Positions 29,273-38,679 of a stretch of DNA of 45,720 bases are shown here, one piece after another. The position numbers and the translations under genes were made by a program. Numbering within the stretch: position 1 is the first letter of the stretch; every line of letters starts with the position of its first letter. The notes below the pieces were generated by a model. It ran no database searches. It was not told the origin of the DNA and saw only the letters and a program-made list of their open reading frames with translations. The DNA is taken from assembly GCA_011051755.1 (NCBI GenBank), contig DRKN01000057.1, forward strand, positions 1 through 45,720, given 5' to 3'. The stretch is from Gammaproteobacteria bacterium (GTDB lineage: Bacteria; Pseudomonadota; Gammaproteobacteria; SZUA-152).

Positions 29273-29962
29273 ATGAAAAATTCCTCCATTTTGGCGAATA
29301 TCCCCTTGTTCAAGGAACTGGATTCCAGTCAGCTTGCAAAAATTTCATCCGCCACCCATGAGATCACCGTCAATAAAGGGCGCATCCTGTTTAATAAAGG
29401 CGACCCTTCTGATGGCTTTTATGTTGTTGTCTCCGGTCGTATAAAGCTCTCATTTGTATCGAGGGACGGGAAAGAGTTTATTGCCGAAATTTTTGGGCCG
29501 AACCAGAGCTTTGGAGAGGCGGTCATGTTCCTGGGCAAGGCATATCCTGTGTGTGCCCAGGCATTGATGGATTCGAAGATCCTGCATGTGCCAAAGAGCG
29601 TTGTGTTTGATGGCGTCGATCATAACTCGGGATTTGCCCGTCGGGTGATAGCCGGACTCTGTGCCCGGCTGGTGGACAGAATCCAAACGCTGGAATATCT
29701 GACGGTGTATTCCAGTATCCAGAAGGTCATCGGCTATTTGTTACGGGAAATAGAATTGGCCGAGTCGGCAAAAAATACGACAAATAACGAAGCTGACGTG
29801 CTCCTTGCCGTTAACAAAGCCACACTTGCCGCGCAGTTGAATCTTACTCCGGAAACACTTTCCCGGGTTTTGCATAGACTGGTGGATGAAGGCTTGATTC
29901 GCGTTGAAGGAAAGACCATTCATATCTGCCATGTGCAGAAAATGCGTGATTTCAGTGGTTAG
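29273..29962 (+). CDS. Crp/Fnr family regulator (Dnr-like, lacks FNR-type N-terminal Cys cluster)
   Basis: cNMP-binding fold (NKGDPSDGFYVVVSGRIKLSF, FGPNQSFGEAVMF) plus HTH LAAQLNLTPETLSRVLHRLVDEGLI. Confidence 0.9.
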   Translation: MKNSSILANIPLFKELDSSQLAKISSATHEITVNKGRILFNKGDPSDGFYVVVSGRIKLSFVSRDGKEFIAEIFGPNQSFGEAVMFLGKAYPVCAQALMDSKILHVPKSVVFDGVDHNSGFARRVIAGLCARLVDRIQTLEYLTVYSSIQKVIGYLLREIELAESAKNTTNNEADVLLAVNKATLAAQLNLTPETLSRVLHRLVDEGLIRVEGKTIHICHVQKMRDFSG

Positions 29963-29995
29963 TCCGGATATTTCATGGCGTTTGCTGGGATGGGT

Positions 29996-30019
29996 GTAAG
30001 GAACGTGCACGTTCCTTAC
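29996..30019. repeat. 24-bp perfect palindrome GTAAGGAACGTGCACGTTCCTTAC
   Basis: Read directly; 34 bp after the regulator stop. Confidence 0.9.
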
Positions 30020-30047
30020 CATTCGAGCTGACTGTATGCCATTAGTG

Positions 30048-30072
30048 GCGTGGGCACATTTTGTGCCCACGC
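30048..30072. repeat. Inverted repeat GCGTGGGCACA-ttt-TGTGCCCACGC
   Basis: 11-bp perfect arms. Confidence 0.85.
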
Positions 30073-30128
30073 GCCCGCTCCCTATTTTGTATGGGCATGA
30101 ACAGTTTGCCCGCCTTGCTTGGCTTAGT

Positions 30129-30608
30129 TCACGGACATAGATAAGGAGAAGGACAAGGTGGTGGTGGTGGGTTAGAGGGGTCACTGCACAAAGGATCATA
30201 TGGGGGGCGTGGGCTGGGAAGATCCCACCATTTTTTTGTTATTGTAAAATTTAAGCGGTTTGATTTTGGTGCGGATCTCGATCCTACGGCAACTCGTTCA
30301 TTTCTGATCCAGCCGCAATGCACGGAGTTATACGGCAATTTTCCCACAACGATGCTCAGGACTCCGGCGCTATTGGTGTGACCAATTTGTGTTCCATTAT
30401 GTGTGTGGATTCCTGGAGTGCCATTAAAATTTGTGTGAGTTCGCCATGAGTAGACGGGCTGATTTGGTTTTATTGGGTTGGTATAAATCGTATGTATTGC
30501 ATAATCCCCAAGATAATAGACCTCGGTGCCATAGCGGGACGAGAAGGTTTGAGCAAATACACTGCTACAGAAAAAAGAGAACATCATAAAGATTAATATT
30601 TTTTTCAT
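30129..30608 (-). CDS. Hypothetical secreted protein with Pro-rich C-terminus
   Basis: Signal peptide MKKILIFMMFSFFCSSVFAQ; no recognised domain. Confidence 0.6.
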   Translation of the reverse strand: MKKILIFMMFSFFCSSVFAQTFSSRYGTEVYYLGDYAIHTIYTNPIKPNQPVYSWRTHTNFNGTPGIHTHNGTQIGHTNSAGVLSIVVGKLPYNSVHCGWIRNERVAVGSRSAPKSNRLNFTITKKWWDLPSPRPPYDPLCSDPSNPPPPPCPSPYLCP

Positions 30609-30868
30609 TTCTAATTTCCCTTTAAAAGTTGAAAAGATTGTGGCTATTTGCCAGCCAGTCTTTGCTCAAAATATTATAAAATCACCTCCCTTAAATAAAT
30701 TAGCCAGAGGAAAATTAGCCAGAGGGACTTGTGGCTGCCTGAGGAGAGCCCGCTACTCTCTGAAAAGTTTCAGTTTCACTTTACAAGAGTAGGATACGGA
30801 TCCGTCTTTTTCCAGAAATGATGATAGGAAATTCGGGTAATAATACCGTTATTTGAAATGGCACCACG

Positions 30869-30903
30869 ATACCTGCAAAAATACGCTTTGCAGGTATTTT
30901 TTC
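30869..30903 (+). terminator. Rho-independent terminator with no assigned upstream + strand gene
   Basis: ATACCTGCAAA-AATACGC-TTTGCAGGTAT followed by TTTTTT. Confidence 0.75.
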
Positions 30904-31109
30904 TCGTTTCATCTATTATAATCTGCACTTACTAAGATATGCCATTACCTAGTCGGTATACGATTCCTCAATAATTCAGGAAATCCGATGGTTTTCGATA
31001 AAAATATTGGGATTATGTCGACTATCCCGCGCTCTTCTTAGTAGTATAGGGCACTACATCCGTAACGAGTCACTGTTATTTGTCATTGTGAGCAAACGGC
31101 CATCGTTGA

Positions 31110-32124
31110 ATGTCTAATCGTCCCTCTTCCTTATTTTCCAAGCTCGTCACCGTATCTTTCGTCCTGTCATTTGCGTTGATTGTCTTGAGTTCCCAGATGC
31201 GCTTGTCGAATCAGGGACTGGGGTGTGACGACTGGCCCGATTGCTATGGCCGTATCGATATCGTCAAGTATGCCGGAGATATTGCCGCCACGGCTTCACG
31301 CAGCCTGCAACCGGGGACGCTGGCGCCACCGACAGCGGTGGAGCGGGCGCACCGGGGGGGTTGCCAGTGTTTTACTGATGTTCATCGTGGCGCTTGTGAT
31401 CGTCGCCTGGCGCCAGCGCAAGGACTCGGGGCCGGGCATGACCCTGCCACTTGGGGCCCTGGCCGTCACCCTGTTTCTGGCCGTGCTGGGCGTGTTGTAC
31501 GGATCACCGCTCCTCAGGCCGCCCGTGGTGATGGCCAACCTGCTGGGTGGCATGGCCCTGCTTGGGATGCTTTGGTGGCTGTATCTGTCCCAGCACCCGG
31601 GGTCGACAGCGGATACTTCACCGGGGGCGGAAAGGTTACGAAAATGGGCGTTGCTCGGGTTGGCGCTGGTGGTCGCGCAAACGGCACTCGGCGGCTGGGT
31701 GAGTTCGAATTTTTCAGCCCTGGCCTGCCCGACATTTCCTCTCTGCAAGGGCGTGCTGTGGCCGGAGATGGATATTCCCGCTGGCTTTACGCTGCGCCAC
31801 CTGTTGGTTGTCAGCCCTGAAGGGCGGGTCGTTGTCGAGCTGGCGGCGACACTGGCTGTCCATATGGTGCATCGCCTGGGCGCCGTTCTCGTTTTGCTGT
31901 TTGTGGCTTGGCTGGGCTATCGGGCGCTAAAGCTGGGTGGCCGTACCCGGAGCCTGGGCATGGTTGTTTTTGTGCTCCTGGGTTTGCAGGTTCTGTTGGG
32001 CATGGCGGTGGTTGTTTTCAGTGCCCCCCTTGGCGTTGTCGTCACGCATAACGCCACGGCTGCGTTGCTATGGCTGACGCTTCTCGCACTCATCCACCGT
32101 CTTCCGCAAAGCCGGCGCCATTAA
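31110..32124 (+). pseudogene. Second COX15/CtaA-like heme A synthase, frameshifted in a G7 run
   Basis: Frame 1 MSNRPSS...LSNQGLGCDDWPDCYGR...AVERAHR continues in another frame as GVASVLLMFIVALVI...THNATAALLWLTLLALIH; one G too many at 31354-31360. Confidence 0.8.
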
Positions 32125-32298
32125 CGGGCTGCAACGGGCTGCGGGACGTCAATTCCGCTGGTTGGCTAATTGCACTGATTGATCTCAATGACTCAAGTAT
32201 GTTCGCAGGGACGAGCGAAAGCCCCTCTCAGTTGGGTTTGTGAACCCGTGAGAAACACCCATGTATGTGCCATCACTACCGTCCCGTTAACCTCACAT

Positions 32299-32370
32299 CG
32301 TCATGCCGGGTTTGACCCGGTATCCAGTAAGCCGTTGAAACCACTGGATTCCGGCCCGCGCCCATGACGG
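32299..32370. repeat. Dispersed palindromic repeat-like element
   Basis: CGTCATGCCGGGTTTGACCCGGTATCCAGT...CCACTGGATTCCGGCCCGCGCCCATGACGG: imperfect inverted arms typical of bacterial REP/MITE-type repeats. Confidence 0.6.
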
Positions 32371-32626
32371 AGAGAGCTTATCGATATTTATATCCTCAAC
32401 ACCTTTGGATATTCCGCAGTTCAAGCACTATCGCAACGACAGCAAAACAAAATCAAGTTAATGGGACAGCAGTGGTGTGCCATACTGAAGTTTGGCGGCG
32501 GGATAGTCTGAATCGTCTGCCGTGCTGTGATACCGCCCAGCCAGGAGTGGCCCGGGTGGCGTCGCGCTGGCGATGACACTCTGATCCGACAGGCATCCGC
32601 TTGGTAGACTTTCTGAGGATGAGCAA

Positions 32627-33658
32627 ATGAAGAAGGGTCTTTCCTTCTTGCTGGCACTGGGCATTGTTGCCGGGGCTGGCGCCTATTTTTGGTTGCAGCA
32701 GCCTCAGGATGGCGATGACGGCAGCCCGCTTGTTTTATACGGCAATGTCGATATCCGTGAGGCGCAACTGGCTTTCAATGCCAGTGAACACATCGCCGAG
32801 ATACGAGTGCAGGAGGGTGACCGTGTCAGCAAAGGGCAGCCGTTGGCGCGCCTGCACACTGAGCTGCTGGAGGCGCAGTTGGCCGAGGCCGGGGCGGCGG
32901 TGGAGGTTCAGCGGCAGGTGCTGGCCAGACTGGAGGCCGGCAGCCGTCCGGAGGAGATTCGCAAGACCGAGGCCGAGCTACAGGCAGCCGAGGCACAGGC
33001 CAAGGCGGCGCACGACAGCTACCGTCGCGTGGCGCGGTTGCTGGAGAGGAAACTGGCCTCGCCCCAGGACGAAGAACAGGCCCGCTCCCAGGCCGATGCC
33101 GCCGCCGCCCGGGTGAAGGCGGTGCAGGCCACCCTGGCCCTGCTCAAGGCCGGTGCGCGCAAGGAGGACATTGCTGCTGGCCGTGCCCAACTCGCCGCGC
33201 GCGAAGCGGCCTTGAAACAGGCCCGGCAGCGTTTAAGCAATGCCAGCCTGCACGCCCCCGCTGACGGCATCATCCGTAATCGCATCCTCGAACCCGGCGA
33301 CATGGCCTTCCCCCAGTCGCCGGTATTGACCCTGGCCTTCCTCGATCCCGTGTGGGTGCGTGCCTATCTGCCCGAACCCATGCTTGGCCGTGTGCGTCTG
33401 GGCGCCACCGCCTGGATCACGACGGACAGTTATCCCGACAAACGCTATCCAGCTTGGGTGGGCTATATTTCACCCACCGCCGAATTTACGCCGAAGACCG
33501 TGCAGACCCCGGAGCTGCGCACCCGGCTGGTTTATTCCGTGCGCATCATCGCCTGCAACCCCGAGGGTGAGCTGCGTCTGGGCATGCCGGCCAGTGTCAG
33601 TATCGAGCTGGATCAGGTGGATGCCGGCAGCCAGCCGCGGCCCTGTGGTGGCTCTTGA
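32627..33658 (+). CDS. HlyD-family periplasmic adaptor (YbhG-like)
   Basis: N-terminal TM, LVLYGNVDIREAQLAFNASEHIAEIRVQEGDRVSKGQPLARL, long coiled-coil, LHAPADGIIRNRILEPGDM. Confidence 0.9.
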   Translation: MKKGLSFLLALGIVAGAGAYFWLQQPQDGDDGSPLVLYGNVDIREAQLAFNASEHIAEIRVQEGDRVSKGQPLARLHTELLEAQLAEAGAAVEVQRQVLARLEAGSRPEEIRKTEAELQAAEAQAKAAHDSYRRVARLLERKLASPQDEEQARSQADAAAARVKAVQATLALLKAGARKEDIAAGRAQLAAREAALKQARQRLSNASLHAPADGIIRNRILEPGDMAFPQSPVLTLAFLDPVWVRAYLPEPMLGRVRLGATAWITTDSYPDKRYPAWVGYISPTAEFTPKTVQTPELRTRLVYSVRIIACNPEGELRLGMPASVSIELDQVDAGSQPRPCGGS

Positions 33659-33966
33659 GCCACTTCCTCATCGTGTTCCATTTCTGCACCGGGCCTCGTT
33701 GTATCGCCAGCGGGCACGATAGACCGTAAAAAAACGGTAAAAAATCCGCCAATGCACGCCAATAGACGCACATATGCACAGGTGAAAACGGGTTTCCGCC
33801 AGCTTGCAGGGTTTGCACGGAAATTTTCGTCCGGCAATGGTGAGCCAGCGGGGTTTTTTATTGGCGTTTATTCGCGTGCATTTGCGGACTGCACCCATTT
33901 GCAAACCCATTCGATCCCCGCCTTTGGCAATAGACGTCTGCGCAGCTGGGTCACATGTAGCGGTCA

Positions 33967-35748
33967 ATGGGTGCCAGCATGAAGCATGATGTTGCGCTTT
34001 CCTTCCGCGACGTCCGCCAGACCTTCTCCGGCGGCGAACATGCCCTGTACGCCCTCGATGGCGTCAGCTTTGATATCGCCCCGGGCCGGGTGACCGGTCT
34101 CATCGGTCCCGATGGCGCCGGCAAGACCACCCTTATGCGTCTGGCCTGTGGCCTGCTGCGTCCGGCAGCGGGTGAGATCCGTGTGCAGGGTCTGGATGCG
34201 GTGGCCGAACCGCTGGCGGTACAGTCGGCGGTGGGCTATATGCCGCAGCGTTTCGGTCTCTATGAAGACCTCAGTGTGCAGGAAAACCTCGACCTCTATG
34301 CCGAACTACAGGGTCTGCCGGCGGAAAAACGCACCGCCCGCTACGACGAATTGCTGCACATGACCGGCCTCACGCCTTTTACCGCCCGCCTCGCCGGGCG
34401 GCTTTCCGGCGGTATGAAGCAGAAGCTGGGTCTGGCCTGCGCCCTGCTGCGTGCGCCACGCCTGTTGTTGCTGGATGAGCCTACCGTCGGCGTGGATCCG
34501 CTGTCGCGGCGCGAGCTGTGGGCCATCGTCTATCGCCAGGTGCAGGCGCAGGGCATGAGCGTGTTGCTCAGTACCGCTTATCTCGATGAAGCCGAGCGTT
34601 GCGATGAAGTCTTGCTGTTGCACCAGGGCAAACTGTTAGGCCAGGGGCCGCCGGCCGATTTCAGTGCCGAGGTACAGGGCCGTACATTTCAGGTGAGTGC
34701 TGCGGATATCTCCCAGCGCCGCTTGCAGACCCGTCTCAGCCAGGCCCCGGGGGTACTCGATGCCTTGGTGGAGGGGGAGACGGTGAGGCTGGTCATGCAA
34801 CAAACTGGCGAACCCGCTGCGCCAGACCTGTTGCCGGATCTTAACGACGTGTGTATCCGTTCCGTTGCGCCGCGCTTCGAAGATGCCTTCGTCGCTCGCC
34901 TCAAGATCCGCCACGCCGCCGCCGCGACACTCGGCGGTCTGAACCTGCATATCGACGCCTCCGGTGATGAGGAGGTGATTCGGGTGCATGGGCTCGTGCG
35001 CCGTTTCGGTGATTTCATTGCCGTCAACGACGTTAGCTTCAGCGTGTGCCGTGGCGAGATCTTCGGCCTGCTGGGCGCCAACGGTGCGGGAAAAACCACG
35101 ACTTTCCGCATGCTCTGCGGCCTGCTGCCGGCCAGTGGCGGTGAGCTGTCAGTGGTCGGCCACGATCTGCACAGCGCACGCGCCGAGGCCCGCCGCCACA
35201 TCGGTTACATGGCGCAGAAATTTTCCCTCTACGGTGATCTTTCGGTATTGCAGAATCTGCGTTTTTTCGCCAGCAGCTATGGCCTGCGCGGCCGAGTGCA
35301 GGATGAGCGCGTGCAGTGGGCGCTTGATACCTTTGAGCTGGCGGACTACCACGAGGCCAATGCCCGCGACTTGCCGTTAGGTTATAAACAGCGCCTGTCT
35401 TTCGCCGCTGCCCTCATGCATGAACCGGAGATCCTGTTTCTCGACGAACCCACTTCCGGTGTCGACCCACTGGCGCGACGTGAATTCTGGGCGCGTACCA
35501 ATGCCCTGGCCGAGGCCGGGGTGACGGTGCTGGTGACCACCCACTTCATGGAAGAGGCCAATTACTGCGATCGTCTGGTGATCATGGCCGAGGGCACGGT
35601 GCTGGCCGAGGGCACACCACGTGAAATGAAGGCCCGCGCGCGTAGCGCGGATCATCCCGACCCGACCATGGAAGATGCCTTTATCCAGCTTATCGAACAA
35701 CGCGAACCGGGCGAAGGTAAAGGTAGAAAAAAAGATGAAAAAAAATGA
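33967..35748 (+). CDS. ABC transporter, tandem ATP-binding domains (YbhF-like)
   Basis: Two Walker A motifs (GPDGAGKTT, GANGAGKTT), LSGGMKQKLGLA and LPLGYKQRLSFA signatures, LLLDEPTVGVDP and LFLDEPTSGVDP. Start may be ATG 33979. Confidence 0.93.
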   Translation: MGASMKHDVALSFRDVRQTFSGGEHALYALDGVSFDIAPGRVTGLIGPDGAGKTTLMRLACGLLRPAAGEIRVQGLDAVAEPLAVQSAVGYMPQRFGLYEDLSVQENLDLYAELQGLPAEKRTARYDELLHMTGLTPFTARLAGRLSGGMKQKLGLACALLRAPRLLLLDEPTVGVDPLSRRELWAIVYRQVQAQGMSVLLSTAYLDEAERCDEVLLLHQGKLLGQGPPADFSAEVQGRTFQVSAADISQRRLQTRLSQAPGVLDALVEGETVRLVMQQTGEPAAPDLLPDLNDVCIRSVAPRFEDAFVARLKIRHAAAATLGGLNLHIDASGDEEVIRVHGLVRRFGDFIAVNDVSFSVCRGEIFGLLGANGAGKTTTFRMLCGLLPASGGELSVVGHDLHSARAEARRHIGYMAQKFSLYGDLSVLQNLRFFASSYGLRGRVQDERVQWALDTFELADYHEANARDLPLGYKQRLSFAAALMHEPEILFLDEPTSGVDPLARREFWARTNALAEAGVTVLVTTHFMEEANYCDRLVIMAEGTVLAEGTPREMKARARSADHPDPTMEDAFIQLIEQREPGEGKGRKKDEKK

Positions 35749-35796
35749 AAAAAAAGATGGGAAAAAAGGTGAGGGGAAAGACAAGGAGGTGGTGGC

Positions 35797-36918
35797 ATGA
35801 ACATGCGTCTACGCCGCCTGTGGGGCATGATCCGCAAGGAGAGCCTGCAGATCCTGCGTGATCCATCGAGCATCTCCATCGCCTTCATCATGCCGGTGAT
35901 CCTGTTGCTGCTGTTTGGTTACGGTGTGTCGCTGGACGCCAAAAATATCCCTTTGGGCATTGTCATTGAACAGCCGGATACTGCCGCCCAATCCCTGGCC
36001 GGTGCCTTCGACCGCTCCGAATTTTTTCGTCCGCAGCGTTTTGCTGCCATACAGCAAGCCCGACAGGCGCTGGCCGAGCGCCGCATCGACGGTATCCTTT
36101 GGTTGCGCAACGATTTTTCCAGCCGCCTGCTGAGTGGCAACGAGGCCCCCATCGGTGTTTTCGTCAATGGCGTGGATTCCAATCAGGCCAATATCACCAA
36201 GGGTTATATCCAGGGCACCTGGCAGGCCTGGTTGCAGCATTTCGCCGCTGCACAGGGGCGGGCGCTTGATCTGCCGGTGGTCATGGAACAGCGGATATGG
36301 TTCAACCCGGCCCTCTCCAGCCGCCTGTTTCTGGTGCCGGGGCTGATCGCCATTATCATGACCATGATCGGTTCTCTGCTCACTGCTATGGTGGTGGCGC
36401 GCGAATGGGAGCGTGGCACCATGGAGGCTCTGATGGTGACGCCGTTACACATGGGGGAGATGCTGGCCGGCAAGCTGATTCCCTATTTCGCGTTAGGTAT
36501 GGGCGGTATGTTGCTGAGTGTGGCCATGGCCTTGTATCTGTTTGACGTGCCGTTGCTCAGTCCCTTTTGGCTGCTGATGCTCTGTTCAGCGCTGTTCATG
36601 TTGGTGTCACTGGCCATCGGCCTGCTGATCTCCATCGTCACCCGCAACCAGTTCCTTGCCGGTCAGGTGGCGTTGGTGGTGAGTTTTCTGCCCAGTTTTC
36701 TGCTCTCGGGTTTTCTGTTCGACATCCATTCCATGCCCGAGTGGGTGCAAATCATTACCTATCTGGTACCGGCGCGTTATTTCGTCGCCATTCTGCAGAC
36801 CCTGTTTCTGGCCGGGCCGGTGTGGCCGGTGGTGCTCGTCAATGCTGGTGCGATGTTGCTGATGCTGGTGATTCTCACCGTGCTGGTGGTAAAGAAATCG
36901 TACAAGAGATTGGACTGA
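35797..36918 (+). CDS. ABC-2 type permease (YbhS-like)
   Basis: IRKESLQILRDPSSISIAFIMPVILLLLFGYGVSLD, VAREWERGTMEALMVTPL. Confidence 0.92.
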   Translation: MNMRLRRLWGMIRKESLQILRDPSSISIAFIMPVILLLLFGYGVSLDAKNIPLGIVIEQPDTAAQSLAGAFDRSEFFRPQRFAAIQQARQALAERRIDGILWLRNDFSSRLLSGNEAPIGVFVNGVDSNQANITKGYIQGTWQAWLQHFAAAQGRALDLPVVMEQRIWFNPALSSRLFLVPGLIAIIMTMIGSLLTAMVVAREWERGTMEALMVTPLHMGEMLAGKLIPYFALGMGGMLLSVAMALYLFDVPLLSPFWLLMLCSALFMLVSLAIGLLISIVTRNQFLAGQVALVVSFLPSFLLSGFLFDIHSMPEWVQIITYLVPARYFVAILQTLFLAGPVWPVVLVNAGAMLLMLVILTVLVVKKSYKRLD

Positions 36919-36948
36919 GATGATGCCCGCACAGTTTCAAGTATCCTG

Positions 36949-37363
36949 TGTAGGAGCGGCTTCAGCCGCGAAAAATCTTATCTTGGGATCAATGGAAAGC
37001 TCGTCGCAAAGATACGCAAAGAAATAATATGGGTCACTATTCAGCTCGCTACAGGATCATGAAATTCACCGAGAGGTGCCTATCCATATTGTGCGCATGG
37101 CGCACACGACATCTACCCGTAGCGTGTGCCATGCGCAGGATATCCTCTGGATATGGAAACTGCTCATGATGGGAAGACACGGGATCCTGACTCACTCATG
37201 CCTTTCCTTCTGGCGTTCATTTCATCACTGTATTTTCTGTGTTTTTCGTGATGAATAGTGATAAACATGGTTTATGTTGCGGGGCTTTGCGACTTTGGTG
37301 GTTAACTATTTTCTGGGGACAGCAATTCCACCCACGGCTCATGGTCGCGGCTGAAGCCGCTCC
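36949..37363. repeat. Segment bounded by inverted REP-like sequences
   Basis: TGTAGGAGCGGCTTCAGCCGCG at 36949-36970 and its inverse CGCGGCTGAAGCCGCTCC at 37346-37363. Confidence 0.75.
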
Positions 37364-37407
37364 AGGGATAGCAAGCTTTTCATTTTGGCAATTGGCGGAG
37401 TACTCGT

Positions 37408-38520
37408 ATGAAACTCTTTCACATCCTCTCTCTCGCCCGCAAGGAATTCCTTGCCCTGATGCGCGACAGGCGCAGCCGTATCATCATTATCGTGCCGCCC
37501 ATCATCCAGCTGTTTATCTTCGGCTTCGCCGCCACCTATGATCTCAACGACGTACCGGTGGCGGTTTACAGCGAAGACAGTGGTGGAGCCTCACGCGAGC
37601 TGCTGGCGCGTATCGAGGGCTCGCCGCATTTTTCTATTCGCCACCGAATCAGTAGTGCTGCCGAAATCGCACCGCTCATCGATGATCGCAAGGTGCTGCT
37701 GGTGATCCGTCTCGGTCAGCGCTTCAGCGCCGATTTGCAGCGTGGCGACCCGGCGCCACTGCAACTGATCATTGACGGCCGAAATTCCAACACCGCCATG
37801 ACCGCCCTCAATTACCTGCGCGACGTGGTGTTGGATTTTAACCGTGAGTGGCAGCACGGGCACGGCCAGACCGGCCTGCCGGTCAGACTGGAAATGCGTG
37901 CCTGGTATAACGAAAATCTGCAATCACGTTGGTTCATCGTGCCTGGCATCGTCGGTTCGCTGATGCTGGTGGTGACCTTGCTGGTCACTGCCCTGTCGGT
38001 GGCGCGCGAGCGTGAGCAGGGCACCTTCGATCAGCTGTTGGTCACCCCGTTGCGGCCGGTGGAGATTCTTATTGGCAAGGCCATCCCCGGCATCCTCATC
38101 GGCCTGCTGGAGGCGACGCTGATTATCGTCTTGATGGTGTGGTTTTTTGAGGTTCCTCTGCGTGGCAGCATCCCGGCCCTGTATTTGGGTATTCTGTTGT
38201 TTCTTATCGCCACCGTGGGTGTGGGGTTGATGATATCGTCCATTGCCGTTACTCAGCAGCAGGCCATCCTCGGCGCCTTTCTGTTCATCGTCCCGGCGGT
38301 ACTTCTGTCCGGCTTTACCACGCCCATCGCCAATATGCCAGAGGTGGTGCAGTGGCTCACCTATCTTGATCCGCTGCGCTATTTCCTGATCATCGTGCGC
38401 GGCGTGACCTTGGAGGGCGATGGTTTTGCCCTGCTGTTCCAGCAATTCTGGCCTATGGCCATCATCGCTGCCGTCACCTTGATTTTGGCCGGATGGTTGT
38501 TCCGACACCGGATGTATTAA
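37408..38520 (+). CDS. ABC-2 type permease (YbhR-like)
   Basis: ARKEFLALMRDRRSRIIIIVPPIIQLFIFGFAATYDL, VAREREQGTFDQLLVTPLRPVEILIGK. Confidence 0.92.
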   Translation: MKLFHILSLARKEFLALMRDRRSRIIIIVPPIIQLFIFGFAATYDLNDVPVAVYSEDSGGASRELLARIEGSPHFSIRHRISSAAEIAPLIDDRKVLLVIRLGQRFSADLQRGDPAPLQLIIDGRNSNTAMTALNYLRDVVLDFNREWQHGHGQTGLPVRLEMRAWYNENLQSRWFIVPGIVGSLMLVVTLLVTALSVAREREQGTFDQLLVTPLRPVEILIGKAIPGILIGLLEATLIIVLMVWFFEVPLRGSIPALYLGILLFLIATVGVGLMISSIAVTQQQAILGAFLFIVPAVLLSGFTTPIANMPEVVQWLTYLDPLRYFLIIVRGVTLEGDGFALLFQQFWPMAIIAAVTLILAGWLFRHRMY

Positions 38521-38679
38521 GAGGGGTAGGGAGGGCTGACTCTCGCGCACTTGAATCGGCGAATGCCAAAAAAAACCGTGCAAAATGGTGTTATTCAACA
38601 ATTTTTTTAGGAGAAATGCTTTACCTTCCCGGTATGGCCAATGGACTAAAGGTTCAAATATTGGTAATGCCAGGGAGGT

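Noticed and set aside
31514-31820. C-terminal part of the 31110-31820 ORF as a real protein tail
   Set aside because: The reading after the G7 run is nonsense-like, whereas the other frame continues the CtaA homology.
32170-32200. TTGATCTCAATGACTCAA as a further DNR box
   Set aside because: Only the left half-site matches well and it is not near a clear gene start.
33597-33989. Cluster of overlapping short ORFs in the HlyD-ABC gap
   Set aside because: Low-information translations over a repeat-like spacer; explained better as non-coding repeat DNA.
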